Origin: Pseudomonas mangiferae
Lineage (GTDB): Bacteria; Pseudomonadota; Gammaproteobacteria; Pseudomonadales; Pseudomonadaceae
Length of the DNA stretch: 64,000 bases
Direction of reading: 5' to 3'
Assembly (NCBI RefSeq): GCF_007109405.1
Contig: NZ_VJOY01000008.1
Coordinates: 1-64,000 of the forward strand
The notes below the pieces were generated by a model, which worked only from the letters and a program-made list of their open reading frames with translations, was not told the DNA's origin and did no database searches. The position numbers and the translations under genes were made by a program. This document shows positions 53,007 to 62,090 of the stretch, in pieces (within the stretch, counting starts at the first letter, position 1; the number at the start of each line of letters is the position of its first letter).

Positions 53007-55838
53007 TTAAACGGTGAATGCGTCTTGCAGCAGTTTTTCCTGCTGCTCGGCGTGCATCGAGGCATAACCGCAGGCGGGCGCGGCCGAGGCGTCGCGGCCG
53101 GCGTACTCGAGGAACAGGTCCTTCTTGTGCGCGATGGCGACACGCCGCATGTGGTGCTGGCTGCAGTACCAGGCCCCCTGGTTCATCGGCTCTTCCTGAC
53201 ACCAGACGATGTGTTTGAGGTTGGTGTAGGCGGACAGCACCTCGGCCAGATCGTCTTCCGGGAACGGGTAGAGCTGCTCGATGCGGACGATGGCGATGTC
53301 CTCGCGGCCCTCGGTCCGGCGCTTCTCCAGCAGGTCGTAGTAGACCTTGCCGCTGCACAGGACCAGGCGCTCCACCTTCTCCGGCACCAGGCTGTCGATC
53401 TCCGGGATGACCGTCTGGAAGGAACCGTCGGCCAGGTCCTCCAGGGAAGAGATGGCCAGCTTGTGACGCAGCAGCGACTTGGGCGTCAGCACCACCAGCG
53501 GCTTGCGCAGCGGGCGGATGACCTGACGACGCAGCAGGTGGTAGATCTGCGCCGGTGTGGTCGGCACGCAAACCTGGATGTTGTGCTCGGCGCACAGCTG
53601 CAGGTAGCGCTCCAGGCGCGCGGACGAGTGCTCCGGGCCCTGCCCTTCGTAGCCGTGGGGCAGCAGCATGGTCAGGCCACAGAGACGACCCCACTTGTTC
53701 TCGCCGCTGGTGATGAACTGATCGACCACCACCTGTGCGCCGTTGGCGAAGTCGCCGAACTGGGCTTCCCAGATCACCAGCGCGTTGGGCTCGGTGGTGG
53801 AGTAGCCGTATTCGAACGCCAGGACCGCTTCCTCGGAGAGCAGCGAGTCGTAGAGGTCGAAGTTGGGCTGGCCGTCGAACATCTTCTGCAGCGGGATGTA
53901 GGTGCCGGCGTCTTTCTGGTTGTGCAGCACCGCATGGCGGTGGGAGAAAGTGCCGCGGCCCACGTCCTGGCCGGTGATGCGAATCGGATGGCCTTCGAAC
54001 AACAGGGTCGCGTAGGCCATGGTCTCGGCGTAGCCCCAGTTGATCGGCAGGCCGCCGGCGCTCATCTTCTGCCGGTCTTCGATGATCTTCGAGACCTGGC
54101 GCTGGACGACGAAGCCTTCCGGGACCTGCAGCAGCTTGTTGGACAGCTCCTGCAGGGTCTTCAGGTCGAAACGGGTGTCGTGGCGCGCGGTCCAGGTGTG
54201 GCCCAGATACGGACGCCAGTCGACGAACAGCTCCTTGTTCGGCTCCTTCACCAGGCTCTTCACCACGTGCAGGCCGTTGTCCAGGGCGGTGCGGTACTCG
54301 TCCACCTTGGCCTGGACGCGCTCGACGTCCAGCACGCTGCCCTGGGTCAGGGCGTCGGCGTACAGTTCGCGGGTGGTGCGCTGCTTGCCGATCTGCTGGT
54401 ACATCAGCGGCTGGGTACCGCTCGGCTCGTCGGCCTCGTTGTGGCCACGGCGGCGGTAGCAGACCAGGTCGATGACCACGTCGCGCTTGAACTGCATGCG
54501 GTAGTCGATGGCCAGCTGGGTGACGAACAGCACGGCTTCCGGATCATCCCCGTTCACGTGGAGGATCGGCGCCTGAATCATCTTCGCCACGTCGGTGCAG
54601 TACTCGGTGGAGCGCGCATCCTCGGGACGGCTGGTGGTGAAGCCGACCTGGTTGTTGATGACGATATGGATGGTCCCGCCGGTCTTGTAACCCCGGGTCT
54701 GGGACATCTGGAAGGTCTCCATGACCACGCCCTGGCCGGCGAAGGCCGCGTCGCCATGGATGGAAACTGGCAGCACGGAATCGCCGACCGGGTCGCGACG
54801 GCGATCCTGGCGGGCGCGCACCGAACCCTCAACCACCGGGGAGACGATCTCCAGATGGGACGGGTTGAACGCCAGGGCCAGGTGGACTTCGCCACCGCTG
54901 GTCATGACGTTGGAGGAGAAGCCCTGGTGGTATTTCACGTCACCGGAGCTCAGGCCCTCGACCTTCTTGCCCTCGAACTCGTCGAACAGGTCGCGCGGGT
55001 TCTTCCCGAAGGTGTTGACCAGTACGTTCAGCCGGCCGCGGTGGGCCATGCCGATGACGACTTCCTTGGTGCCGTAGGAACCGGAGCGCTGGATCACCTC
55101 GTCCAGCAGGGGGATCAGGCTTTCGCCGCCTTCCAGGCCGAAACGCTTGGTGCCCGGGTACTTGGTGCCCAGGTATTTCTCCAGGCCCTCGGCCGCGGTG
55201 AGGCGCTCCAGCAGGTGGCTCTGAACATCGGCGGAATACACCGGACGACCGCGCACGCTTTCCAGGCGCTGCTGGAACCACTTGCGCTGCTCGGAATCGA
55301 CGATGTGGGTGAACTCGGCACCGATGGTGCGGCAGTAGGTCTGCTGCAGCGCCTGGTGGATGTCCCGGAGGGTCGCCTCTTCCTTGCCGATGTACAGCTC
55401 ACCGGTGCGGAAGGTGGTGTCCAGGTCGGCATTGGTGAGGTTGTAGTGGCTGATGGCCAGGTCGGCTGGCTCGGGACGCTGCCAGAGGCCGAGCGGATCG
55501 AGGCGGGACGCCTGGTGGCCGCGCATCCGGTAGGCCTGGATCAGGCGCAGCACTTCGACCTGTTTCTTCTCGTGCTCGGTGCTGACGCTGCCTGCGGATA
55601 CCGGCTGGGCGCGGCGCTGGTTCTTGGCCAGCAGGACGAAGTGATCGCGGACCGTAGAATGCGAAACGTCGGTGGCGGCATTTCCATCGGTGGGCAATTT
55701 CTGGAAATAGGTGCGCCACTCTTCGGGCACAGCGTTGGGATCGTGCAGGTAGAGCTCGTAGAGCTCCTCCACATAGGCAGCATTACCACCGGAGAGGTGG
55801 GCACTGTTCCACATGCGCTGCATTACGCTTTCTTGCAT
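53007..55838 (-). CDS. sucA: 2-oxoglutarate dehydrogenase E1
   Basis: 943 aa, the usual length of SucA. The N-terminal region that docks E2 (NAAYVEELYELYLHDPNAVP), thiamine-diphosphate domain motifs such as GMAHRGRLNVLVNTFGKNPR, HGDAAFAGQGVVMETFQMSQ, INNQVGFTT, and VIDLVCYRRRGHNEADEPS are all present, as is the late GQDVGRGTFSHRHAVLHNQ. It decarboxylates 2-oxoglutarate and passes succinyl to SucB. It starts after a 239-base gap from sdhB containing two perfect hairpins, so it may be co-transcribed with sdhCDAB or have an internal promoter. Confidence 0.98.
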   Translation of the reverse strand: MQESVMQRMWNSAHLSGGNAAYVEELYELYLHDPNAVPEEWRTYFQKLPTDGNAATDVSHSTVRDHFVLLAKNQRRAQPVSAGSVSTEHEKKQVEVLRLIQAYRMRGHQASRLDPLGLWQRPEPADLAISHYNLTNADLDTTFRTGELYIGKEEATLRDIHQALQQTYCRTIGAEFTHIVDSEQRKWFQQRLESVRGRPVYSADVQSHLLERLTAAEGLEKYLGTKYPGTKRFGLEGGESLIPLLDEVIQRSGSYGTKEVVIGMAHRGRLNVLVNTFGKNPRDLFDEFEGKKVEGLSSGDVKYHQGFSSNVMTSGGEVHLALAFNPSHLEIVSPVVEGSVRARQDRRRDPVGDSVLPVSIHGDAAFAGQGVVMETFQMSQTRGYKTGGTIHIVINNQVGFTTSRPEDARSTEYCTDVAKMIQAPILHVNGDDPEAVLFVTQLAIDYRMQFKRDVVIDLVCYRRRGHNEADEPSGTQPLMYQQIGKQRTTRELYADALTQGSVLDVERVQAKVDEYRTALDNGLHVVKSLVKEPNKELFVDWRPYLGHTWTARHDTRFDLKTLQELSNKLLQVPEGFVVQRQVSKIIEDRQKMSAGGLPINWGYAETMAYATLLFEGHPIRITGQDVGRGTFSHRHAVLHNQKDAGTYIPLQKMFDGQPNFDLYDSLLSEEAVLAFEYGYSTTEPNALVIWEAQFGDFANGAQVVVDQFITSGENKWGRLCGLTMLLPHGYEGQGPEHSSARLERYLQLCAEHNIQVCVPTTPAQIYHLLRRQVIRPLRKPLVVLTPKSLLRHKLAISSLEDLADGSFQTVIPEIDSLVPEKVERLVLCSGKVYYDLLEKRRTEGREDIAIVRIEQLYPFPEDDLAEVLSAYTNLKHIVWCQEEPMNQGAWYCSQHHMRRVAIAHKKDLFLEYAGRDASAAPACGYASMHAEQQEKLLQDAFTV

Positions 55839-56077
55839 GCTAGGTCACCCTCGATAAGGGGACGCCACCGGCAGTGACCGAAGCGTGTCCTGCCGAGCCC
55901 GGAACGGAACTCGTACAAGTCCACCGCGGATCCCGCAGATGGTCCGGGCTTGCGGCCCGGCCGCCCCTGCTGGTCAACATATTTGCGATGGAGCCGCGGC
56001 TTTGTGGGCCGCGGCTCGGGTTATCCCCCGCAGTGGTTGGCGTTCCGCTGCGACGGTACTTCAGGTGAAACGGCGAA
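55839..56077 (-). promoter_or_regulatory. sdhB-sucA intergenic region with two hairpins
   Basis: Leftward order: first GAGCCGCGGC / GCCGCGGCTC (56017-56008 with 56000-55991), a perfect 10-bp stem with a 7-base loop; then CCGGGC / GCCCGG (55960-55955 with 55949-55944), a perfect 6-bp stem. Neither has a T-run. A near-palindrome ACTCGTACAAGT stands at 55909-55920. No gene is visible. A TTGACC at about 55977-55972 has no matching -10. Confidence 0.5.
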
Positions 56078-56782
56078 TCAGGTACCGCTCTGCAGCAGCA
56101 TGTTGCGCACGTGACCGATCGCTTTGGTCGGGTTCAGCCCTTTCGGGCACACATTCACGCAGTTCATGATGCCGCGGCAACGGAACACGCTGAACGGATC
56201 GTCCAGCGAAGCCAGACGTTCCTGGGTCTTGGTGTCGCGGCTGTCGGCCAGGAAACGATAGGCCTGGAGCAGCGCGGCGGGACCGAGGAACTTGTCCGGG
56301 TTCCACCAGAAGGACGGGCAGGACGTCGAGCAGCATGCACAGAGAATGCACTCGTACAGGCCATCCAGCTTCTCCCGGTCTTCCGGAGACTGCAGGCGTT
56401 CGATCGCCGGCGCGGGCGTATCGTTCTGCAGGAACGGACGCACCTTCTCGTATTGCTTGTAGAAGATGCTCATGTCGACGACCAGGTCACGGATGACCGG
56501 AAGGCCCGGCAACGGACGAACGACCAGGCGATCGCCCTTCACCACCGCCGACAGCGGGGTGATGCAGGCCAGGCCGTTCTTGCCGTTGATGTTCATGCCG
56601 TCGGAGCCGCAGACGCCCTCGCGGCAGGAACGACGGTAGGAGAAGCCCTCGTCCTGTTCCTTGATCAGCGCCAGCACGTCGAGCACCATCAGGTCCTTGC
56701 CGCCGGTGTCGACCTGGAACGTCTGCATGGAAGGCGACGCGTCCTGGTCCGGGTTGTAGCGATAAACACTGACTTGCAACAT
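56078..56782 (-). CDS. sdhB: Succinate dehydrogenase iron-sulfur subunit
   Basis: 234 aa. [2Fe-2S] cysteines in SCREGVCGSDGMNINGKNGLAC, [4Fe-4S] in CILCACCSTSCPSFW, and [3Fe-4S] in CRGIMNCVNVCPKGLNP. It carries electrons from the SdhA flavin to the quinone site at SdhC/SdhD. Start at 56782 (MLQVSVYRYNPDQD); an ATG-like start five codons upstream would nearly abut sdhA. Separated from sdhA by 11 bases. Confidence 0.98.
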   Translation of the reverse strand: MLQVSVYRYNPDQDASPSMQTFQVDTGGKDLMVLDVLALIKEQDEGFSYRRSCREGVCGSDGMNINGKNGLACITPLSAVVKGDRLVVRPLPGLPVIRDLVVDMSIFYKQYEKVRPFLQNDTPAPAIERLQSPEDREKLDGLYECILCACCSTSCPSFWWNPDKFLGPAALLQAYRFLADSRDTKTQERLASLDDPFSVFRCRGIMNCVNVCPKGLNPTKAIGHVRNMLLQSGT

Positions 56783-56793
56783 GGCGGCCCCCC

Positions 56794-58566
56794 TCAATAA
56801 GTACGGACTTTGGGTTCGAACGCCGGAACGGTCTTCGGCGCAAAGTTGACGGAACGTCGGGATACGCGCTTCTCACCCGGGAAGTACAGGGTGTGGCACA
56901 GCCAGTTCTCGTCGTCGCGGTCTTCGAAGTCTTCCCGGGCGTGGGCGCCGCGGCTTTCCTTGCGGACTTCCGCTGCGATCGCGGTGGCTTCCGCCACTTC
57001 CAGGAGGTTCTGCAGTTCCAGCGCCTCGATGCGCGCCGTGTTGAAGGCCTGGCTCTTGTCGGCGATCTTGACGCGGGCGATGCGCTCGCGCAGGTCGGCC
57101 AACTGGGCGATGCCCTTCTGCATGTATTCGCCGGTGCGGAACACACCGAAGTAGTTCTGCATGCAGGCCTGGAGTTCCTTGCGCAGCGGGGCGACGTCTT
57201 CGCCGGTGCTGCGCTCGTTCACGCCGGAGAGGCGTTTCAGGGACACTTCCAGGTCGGTCTCCGAGGCACCGCGGTGCTCGATGCCTTCCTTGAGGGCCTT
57301 CTCCAGGTGCAGGCCGGCCGCGCGGCCGAACACCACCAGGTCGAGCAGCGAGTTGCCACCCAGGCGGTTGGCGCCATGGACCGACACGCAGGCCACTTCG
57401 CCGACGGCGAACAGGCCTTCGATGATCTGGTCGTTGCCGTTGGCATCCTGGGTGATCGCCTGGCCATGGATGTTAGTGGCCACGCCGCCCATCATGTAGT
57501 GGCAGGTCGGGATGACCGGGACCGGCGCCACCACGGGGTCGACGTGGGCGAAGGTCTTGGACAGCTCGCAGATGCCGGGCAGGCGGCTGTGCAGGACTTC
57601 CTCGCCGAGGTGGTCGAGCTTGAGCAGCACGTGGTCCTTGTTGGGACCGCAGCCGTTGCCGGCGATCACTTCCTTCACCATGGAACGGGCGACCACGTCG
57701 CGGCCGGCCAGGTCCTTGGCGTTGGGCGCGTAGCGCTCCATGAAGCGCTCGCCATGAGCGTTGATCAGGTAGCCACCCTCACCGCGGCAGCCTTCGGTCA
57801 CCAGCACGCCGGCGCCGGCGATGCCGGTGGGGTGGAACTGCCACATCTCGATGTCCTGCACCGGTACGCCGGCACGCAGGGCCATGCCCACGCCGTCACC
57901 AGTGTTGATCAGGGCATTGGTGGTGGATGCGTAGATGCGCCCTGCACCGCCGGTGGCCAGTACCACCGCCTTGGAGCGGATGTAGGCGGTTTCGCCGGTC
58001 TCGATGCAGATGGCGATGATGCCGACGATGGCGCCGTCCTGGTTCTTCACCAGGTCGACCGCGTACCACTCGTTGAGGAAGGTGGTGTCGTTCTTCAGGT
58101 TCGCCTGGTACAGGGTGTGCAGCAGGGCGTGACCGGTACGGTCGGCCGCGGCGCAGGTACGGGCCGCCTGGCCGCCCTTGCCGAAGTCCTTGGACTGGCC
58201 GCCGAACGGGCGCTGGTAGATGCGACCCTGCTCGGTACGAGAGAACGGCAGGCCCATGTGCTCGAGTTCGAACACGGCCTCGGGGCCCACGGAGCACATG
58301 TACTCGATGGCATCCTGGTCACCGATGTAGTCCGACCCCTTCACGGTGTCGTACATGTGCCAGCGCCAGTCATCGTTCGGGTCGGCCGAAGCGATGGCGC
58401 AGGTAATGCCACCCTGGGCGGAAACGGTGTGCGAGCGGGTCGGGAACACCTTCGTCACCACGGCCGTCTTGTGGCCGCCCTGAGCCAGCTGGAGCGCCGC
58501 GCGCATGCCGGCGCCGCCGCCGCCGACGATGATGGCGTCGAAGGAAAGCGTACTAATGTTAGCCAT
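56794..58566 (-). CDS. sdhA: Succinate dehydrogenase flavoprotein subunit
   Basis: 590 aa. FAD-binding [20 protein letters not shown] near the N-terminus; the His that links covalently to FAD in [14 protein letters not shown]; the capping-domain active-site His/Arg in [20 protein letters not shown] and [22 protein letters not shown]; and the C-terminal helical domain with [11 protein letters not shown]. Oxidises succinate to fumarate. Lies 3 bases after sdhD and 11 before sdhB in the usual C-D-A-B order. Confidence 0.98.
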   Translation of the reverse strand: MANISTLSFDAIIVGGGGAGMRAALQLAQGGHKTAVVTKVFPTRSHTVSAQGGITCAIASADPNDDWRWHMYDTVKGSDYIGDQDAIEYMCSVGPEAVFELEHMGLPFSRTEQGRIYQRPFGGQSKDFGKGGQAARTCAAADRTGHALLHTLYQANLKNDTTFLNEWYAVDLVKNQDGAIVGIIAICIETGETAYIRSKAVVLATGGAGRIYASTTNALINTGDGVGMALRAGVPVQDIEMWQFHPTGIAGAGVLVTEGCRGEGGYLINAHGERFMERYAPNAKDLAGRDVVARSMVKEVIAGNGCGPNKDHVLLKLDHLGEEVLHSRLPGICELSKTFAHVDPVVAPVPVIPTCHYMMGGVATNIHGQAITQDANGNDQIIEGLFAVGEVACVSVHGANRLGGNSLLDLVVFGRAAGLHLEKALKEGIEHRGASETDLEVSLKRLSGVNERSTGEDVAPLRKELQACMQNYFGVFRTGEYMQKGIAQLADLRERIARVKIADKSQAFNTARIEALELQNLLEVAEATAIAAEVRKESRGAHAREDFEDRDDENWLCHTLYFPGEKRVSRRSVNFAPKTVPAFEPKVRTY

Positions 58567-58569
58567 GGA

Positions 58570-58938
58570 TCAGATACCCCAAAGAATCTGCACACCCCAG
58601 ACGAAGAATGCGAACATCGCCATGCCGCACACCGCCTGGAAGAGGAAACGCACACCGGTCGCCCACTTGCCTAGCGCCATGGACGTCAGGTAGTCGGTGG
58701 AGATGGTCCACATGCCAACCCAGGCGTGCACGCCGAGGGCCACGAGGCTGAGCAGACTGAAGATGCGCATCCAGTTCCGGGAGAACAGTCCATGCCAGTC
58801 GGCGTAGGTCAGACCCGGGTGGGCGATGACGAAGCCGAGCAGGAACAGGAAATAGGCCGCGAGGACGACGGCCGAGACCCGCTGGGCCATCCAGTCGTAG
58901 AGGCCCGAACGGGAAAAGTTGGTGACGTTGGTTACCAT
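58570..58938 (-). CDS. sdhD: Succinate dehydrogenase membrane anchor SdhD
   Basis: 122 aa with three membrane helices. The quinone/heme-side segment AQRVSAVVLAAYFLFLLGFV, the middle helix IFSLLSLVALGVHAWVGMWT containing the heme-ligand-region His, and the final helix FLFQAVCGMAMFAFFVWGVQ are typical. The start at 58938 (MVTNVTNFSRSGLYDW) lies inside the last codons of sdhC (7-base overlap). An ATG two codons earlier exists, but this one fits the family opening. Binds heme b and quinone with SdhC. Confidence 0.95.
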   Translation of the reverse strand: MVTNVTNFSRSGLYDWMAQRVSAVVLAAYFLFLLGFVIAHPGLTYADWHGLFSRNWMRIFSLLSLVALGVHAWVGMWTISTDYLTSMALGKWATGVRFLFQAVCGMAMFAFFVWGVQILWGI

Positions 58939-59318
58939 ATCCACACCCCTGCCAGCACGATCAGCACCGCGGATACGGCGAGAACGATCTGCGAGCCCAG
59001 CTTGCCGCCTTGCAGCGTTTCACCGAAGCCCAAATCCATGATGAGATGGCGCAGGCCGGCCACCAGGTGATACAGCAGTGCGGACAGCAGACCCCAGACC
59101 ACGAGCTTGACCAGCGGACTGGCCATGAATGCCTTCACCTGCTCAAAGCCTTCCTCGGAACCCAGGGATTTGTCGAGCGCATACAGCAGCACGGCAAGAC
59201 CCAGGAACAGGATGACTCCGGAAATACGATGCAGGATGGAGGTATAAGCAGTGATCGGGAGTTTTATAGTCCTAAGATCTAAGTTTACAGGTCGTTGGCT
59301 ATTCACGGCTTTTTTCAC
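58932..59318 (-). CDS. sdhC: Succinate dehydrogenase cytochrome b556 subunit
   Basis: 128 aa from a GTG start (codon 59318-59316), with AGGGG 9-13 bases before it. Motifs: RPVNLDLRTIKLPITAYTSILHRISGV (conserved Ser/Arg of the quinone site) and heme ligand His in AGLRHLIMDLG, with three membrane helices. First gene of sdhCDAB. A textbook sigma-70 promoter lies about 113 bases upstream, giving a long leader with a hairpin, suited to small-RNA or Hfq control; PrrF iron-sparing RNAs are known to repress sdh in P. aeruginosa. Confidence 0.95.
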   Translation of the reverse strand: MKKAVNSQRPVNLDLRTIKLPITAYTSILHRISGVILFLGLAVLLYALDKSLGSEEGFEQVKAFMASPLVKLVVWGLLSALLYHLVAGLRHLIMDLGFGETLQGGKLGSQIVLAVSAVLIVLAGVWIW

Positions 59319-59406
59319 GCTGAGGCCCCTAACAAACAGGGCAAGTTGTCGGGAAGTGCACTGGTCAGGTACCCCTCACCAAAGGGAGTGCCGACCTCCA
59401 GAATAC

Positions 59407-59420
59407 CGGCTTTGGAGCCG
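59407..59420 (-). promoter_or_regulatory. Hairpin at the 5' end of the sdhC leader
   Basis: CGGCT / AGCCG stem (59420-59416 with 59411-59407) with a CCAA loop, about 11 bases downstream of the predicted sdhC transcript start. CCAG...CTGG pairing may extend it. It could stabilise the mRNA end. Confidence 0.4.
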
Positions 59421-59437
59421 CTGGCGGTCGGCCGTAG

Positions 59438-59466
59438 ATTATAGACAGTTAGGGAACTAATGACAA
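59438..59466 (-). promoter_or_regulatory. sigma-70 promoter of sdhCDAB
   Basis: Leftward TTGTCA (59466-59461), 17-base spacer, TATAAT (59443-59438). Predicted start near 59431 leaves a leader of about 113 bases before the sdhC GTG. Confidence 0.85.
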
Positions 59467-59546
59467 CGCGAGGGGCTGGCCGAACAGCCAATTGCATGCC
59501 CTCGTTAATTCGCGTAAACAAGCGCACTTTTTCGCTGCAGATATGC

Positions 59547-59576
59547 CCGCAAACCCGTCTGCCACGTGGGTTGCGG
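59547..59576. promoter_or_regulatory. Dyad just upstream of the gltA -35 box
   Basis: CCGCAAACCC (59547-59556) opposite GGGTTGCGG (59568-59576): nine pairs with one bulged A. It ends 4 bases before the -35 hexamer, the position of a regulator acting on gltA. Confidence 0.45.
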
Positions 59577-59580
59577 CAAA

Positions 59581-59608
59581 TTGACATTCAAATTTATCTC
59601 TCTATAGT
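59581..59608 (+). promoter_or_regulatory. sigma-70 promoter of gltA
   Basis: TTGACA (59581-59586), 16-base spacer, TATAGT (59603-59608). Predicted start near 59615, giving a leader of about 50 bases. The AGGAGG ribosome site is at 59655-59660, 5 bases before the gltA ATG. Confidence 0.85.
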
Positions 59609-59665
59609 GATGCGGGCCCTGCGTGGGGGGCTTCTGATGATTTCAAGCATAACTAGGAGGCCGAT

Positions 59666-60952
59666 ATGGCTGACAAAAAAGCGCAGTTGATCATCGAGGG
59701 CGCAGCCCCCGTCGAGCTGCCCATCCTCACCGGCTCGGTAGGACCCGAAGTGATCGATGTGCGGGGCCTGACCTCCACGGGTCGTTTCACCTTCGACCCC
59801 GGCTTCATGTCGACCGCCTCTTGCGAATCGAAGATCACCTACATCGATGGTGACAAAGGCATACTCCTGCACCGCGGCTACCCCATCGAGCAGTTGGCCG
59901 AGAAATCCGACTACCTGGAAACCTGCTACCTGCTGCTCAACGGCGAACTGCCCAACGCCGAGGAAAAGGCCACGTTCGTTAGCACCGTGAAGAACCACAC
60001 CATGGTCCACGAGCAGCTGAAGACCTTCTTCAACGGTTTCCGCCGCGACGCCCACCCTATGGCCGTGATGTGCGGCGTGGTCGGCGCACTGTCCGCCTTC
60101 TACCACGACTCCCTGGACATCAAGAACCCGCAGCACCGGGAAATCTCCGCGATCCGCCTGATCGCCAAGATGCCGACCCTGGCGGCGATGGTCTACAAGT
60201 ATTCCATGGGCCAGCCCATGATCTATCCGCGCAACGACCTGTCCTACGCGGAAAACTTTCTGCACATGATGTTCAACACCCCGTGCGAGATCAAACCGAT
60301 CAGCCCGGTGCTGGCCAAGGCGATGGACCGGATCTTCGTCCTCCATGCCGACCATGAGCAGAACGCCTCCACCTCCACCGTGCGCCTCGCCGGCTCCTCC
60401 GGCGCCAACCCGTTCGCCTGTATCGCCGCCGGCATCGCCGCGCTGTGGGGCCCGGCTCACGGCGGCGCCAACGAGGCGGTGCTGAGCATGCTCGACGAGA
60501 TCGGCGACGTGTCGAACATCGACAAGTTCATCGCCAAGGCGAAGGACAAGGACGACCCCTTCAAGCTGATGGGCTTCGGCCACCGCGTCTACAAGAACTT
60601 CGATCCGCGCGCCAATGTCATGAAGCAGACCTGCGACGAGGTGCTGGCGGAACTGGGCATCCAGGACCCGCAGTTGGAGCTGGCGATGAAGCTCGACGAG
60701 ATCGCCCGCAACGACCCGTACTTCAAGGAACGCAACCTCTACCCGAACGTGGACTTCTACTCGGGCATCATCCTCAAGGCGATCGGCATCCCCACCAGCA
60801 TGTTCACGGTGATCTTCGCCCTGGCGCGCACCGTGGGCTGGATCTCCCACTGGAAGGAAATGCTCTCCAGCCCGTACAAGATCGGCCGCCCGCGCCAGTT
60901 GTACACCGGCTACGATCAGCGCGACTACCCGCCGCTGGAAAGCCGCAACTAA
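59666..60952 (+). CDS. gltA: Citrate synthase (type II, hexameric)
   Basis: 428 aa, the length of the NADH-sensitive type II enzymes of gram-negative bacteria. The N-terminal beta domain ([20 protein letters not shown]) is typical of that class. Active-site segments are [33 protein letters not shown] and [15 protein letters not shown], which carry the catalytic His pair and the citrate Arg; the catalytic Asp is in NVDFYSGI. It condenses acetyl-CoA with oxaloacetate and supplies the TCA genes read in the other direction. Very strong AGGAGG ribosome site and a strong terminator. Confidence 0.98.
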   Translation: MADKKAQLIIEGAAPVELPILTGSVGPEVIDVRGLTSTGRFTFDPGFMSTASCESKITYIDGDKGILLHRGYPIEQLAEKSDYLETCYLLLNGELPNAEEKATFVSTVKNHTMVHEQLKTFFNGFRRDAHPMAVMCGVVGALSAFYHDSLDIKNPQHREISAIRLIAKMPTLAAMVYKYSMGQPMIYPRNDLSYAENFLHMMFNTPCEIKPISPVLAKAMDRIFVLHADHEQNASTSTVRLAGSSGANPFACIAAGIAALWGPAHGGANEAVLSMLDEIGDVSNIDKFIAKAKDKDDPFKLMGFGHRVYKNFDPRANVMKQTCDEVLAELGIQDPQLELAMKLDEIARNDPYFKERNLYPNVDFYSGIILKAIGIPTSMFTVIFALARTVGWISHWKEMLSSPYKIGRPRQLYTGYDQRDYPPLESRN

Positions 60953-60970
60953 GCGGTTGGATGCACATGA

Positions 60971-60998
60971 AAAAGGCTGCCCTCGGGCAGCCTTTTTC
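60971..60998 (+). terminator. Intrinsic terminator after gltA
   Basis: GGCTGCCC (60975-60982) / GGGCAGCC (60985-60992) stem with a 2-base apparent loop and TTTTT at 60993-60997. Preceded by AAAA, so it can also act on the leftward START-domain gene. Confidence 0.92.
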
Positions 60999-61020
60999 GT
61001 TCACGAGCCTCGCGTCAGCC

Positions 61021-61629
61021 TTACTTGCCTTCGGCGCGGGTCCGCAGGTTCTTCAGGGTGTTGAACGGCGCGTCCACCACGAAGCTGTTGGCCAGCACCG
61101 AGGGCACGCTGCCGCCCGGCTCGGTGTGCACCTGGTAGGTCACTTCGACCTGCCCCTCGCCCTTCGGCACCAGCTTCCACTGGCCATCGACGCTGGCGAC
61201 CCGTACGAAGCCCTTCTCTTCCGGAACGTAGGTGGGCACGCCCTTCAGGTGGCGGATCACGCTGCCGTCGGCGCCTTCTTCGGTGGTCACGTCCAGCACC
61301 GAGTCACGGGGGGTGACCGGCCAGGGCGTGTCGAAGCGGGTGTAGGTCCAGCTGTGGTCGCCCTCGTGCTTGAGCAGCTTCTGCTCCTTGCACTCGTAGA
61401 TCCAGGCACAGGACCCACTGACGTCTTCCTGCAGCTTGCGAATGCTGGCCACGTCCGCCTTGATGGTGGTCACGCCACGGTAGGCCTTGTACTTGGAACC
61501 GGACACTTCGCTGAGGTAGACCTTGATGCCGTCTTCGTCCTTGGCGAGCTTCCAATCCTCGGCGTGGGCCACCGAAACCGTCAGCAGGCCGAGACCACAG
61601 ATACTTGCCATGAGGCGACGCGAACCCAT
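61021..61629 (-). CDS. START domain exported protein
   Basis: 202 aa. Signal peptide to about residue 23 (LMASICGLGLLTVSVAHA-ED), then a START-like lipid-transfer fold: EDWKLAKDEDGIKVYLSEV at the front, SCAWIYECKEQKLLKHEGDH in the middle (conserved in bacterial START proteins), DTPWPVTPRDSVLDVTTEEG, and GQVEVTYQVHTEPGGSVPSVLANSFVVDAPFNTLKNLR at the end. It probably binds a hydrophobic ligand in the periplasm; the ligand is unknown. In P. aeruginosa a similar gene also lies beside gltA. The gene ends 23 bases from the gltA terminator. Confidence 0.9.
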   Translation of the reverse strand: MGSRRLMASICGLGLLTVSVAHAEDWKLAKDEDGIKVYLSEVSGSKYKAYRGVTTIKADVASIRKLQEDVSGSCAWIYECKEQKLLKHEGDHSWTYTRFDTPWPVTPRDSVLDVTTEEGADGSVIRHLKGVPTYVPEEKGFVRVASVDGQWKLVPKGEGQVEVTYQVHTEPGGSVPSVLANSFVVDAPFNTLKNLRTRAEGK

Positions 61630-61667
61630 TCCATTCTCCTTGGTTATTTTTCACCGCGAGATGCGGC

Positions 61668-61970
61668 TTATCGGATAGATCGACTGACCGCAACGGACGT
61701 CGCTTGTTCCAGCCAGCCCAGCACATGCAGGGCCTGCGCGCGGCTTTCGCCACAGACGTCGGCGTCCGCGGAAAAGGCCGAGCACACCGCGGGGCGCTCG
61801 GGTCGGCCGAACAGACCGCAGCGGTTTTCCTCGTCCAGATGCAGGCAGCGCTCGCCCGCCGGCTTGCCGTCGGGCATGCCAGGGATCGGCGAACTGATGG
61901 AGGGCGCGATGCAGCAGGCACCGCAACCGGCACGACACTTCACGGAACGGTCACTCCGCAGACGTTGCAA
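61668..61970 (-). CDS. YkgJ family cysteine-cluster protein
   Basis: 100 aa. The zinc- or iron-sulfur-binding-type cluster KCRAGCGACCIAPSI is followed by CLHLDEENRCGLFGRPERPAVCSAF and a late DVCGESRAQALHVLGWLEQ, giving eight or nine conserved cysteines as in YkgJ/YeiW-like proteins. The start could be the ATG at 61970 (MQRLRSDRS) or a GTG at 61943 just before KCRAGCG; both lie close to a purine-rich site. Function unknown; relatives sit near oxidoreductase or metal-related genes. Lies 38 bases upstream of the START gene on the same strand. Confidence 0.85.
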   Translation of the reverse strand: MQRLRSDRSVKCRAGCGACCIAPSISSPIPGMPDGKPAGERCLHLDEENRCGLFGRPERPAVCSAFSADADVCGESRAQALHVLGWLEQATSVAVSRSIR

Positions 61971-62090
61971 CGGCCGGCGATTCTACCGGCTCGCCGAGGG
62001 CTTGGGCAGCCACTGCTAGACGCGTACTTCCCGCTTGGCGCCATCGCGCGGCACCGGTAGGCTTCGCCGACCCCTCCGCAGGAGCCTCCC

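Noticed and set aside
53025-55877. A long open frame on the + strand across sucA
   Set aside because: It is the antisense of a 943-residue gene with clear catalytic motifs; in this high-GC DNA the complementary frame stays open by codon bias. Its product is a low-complexity His/Gln/Val-rich string with no domain.
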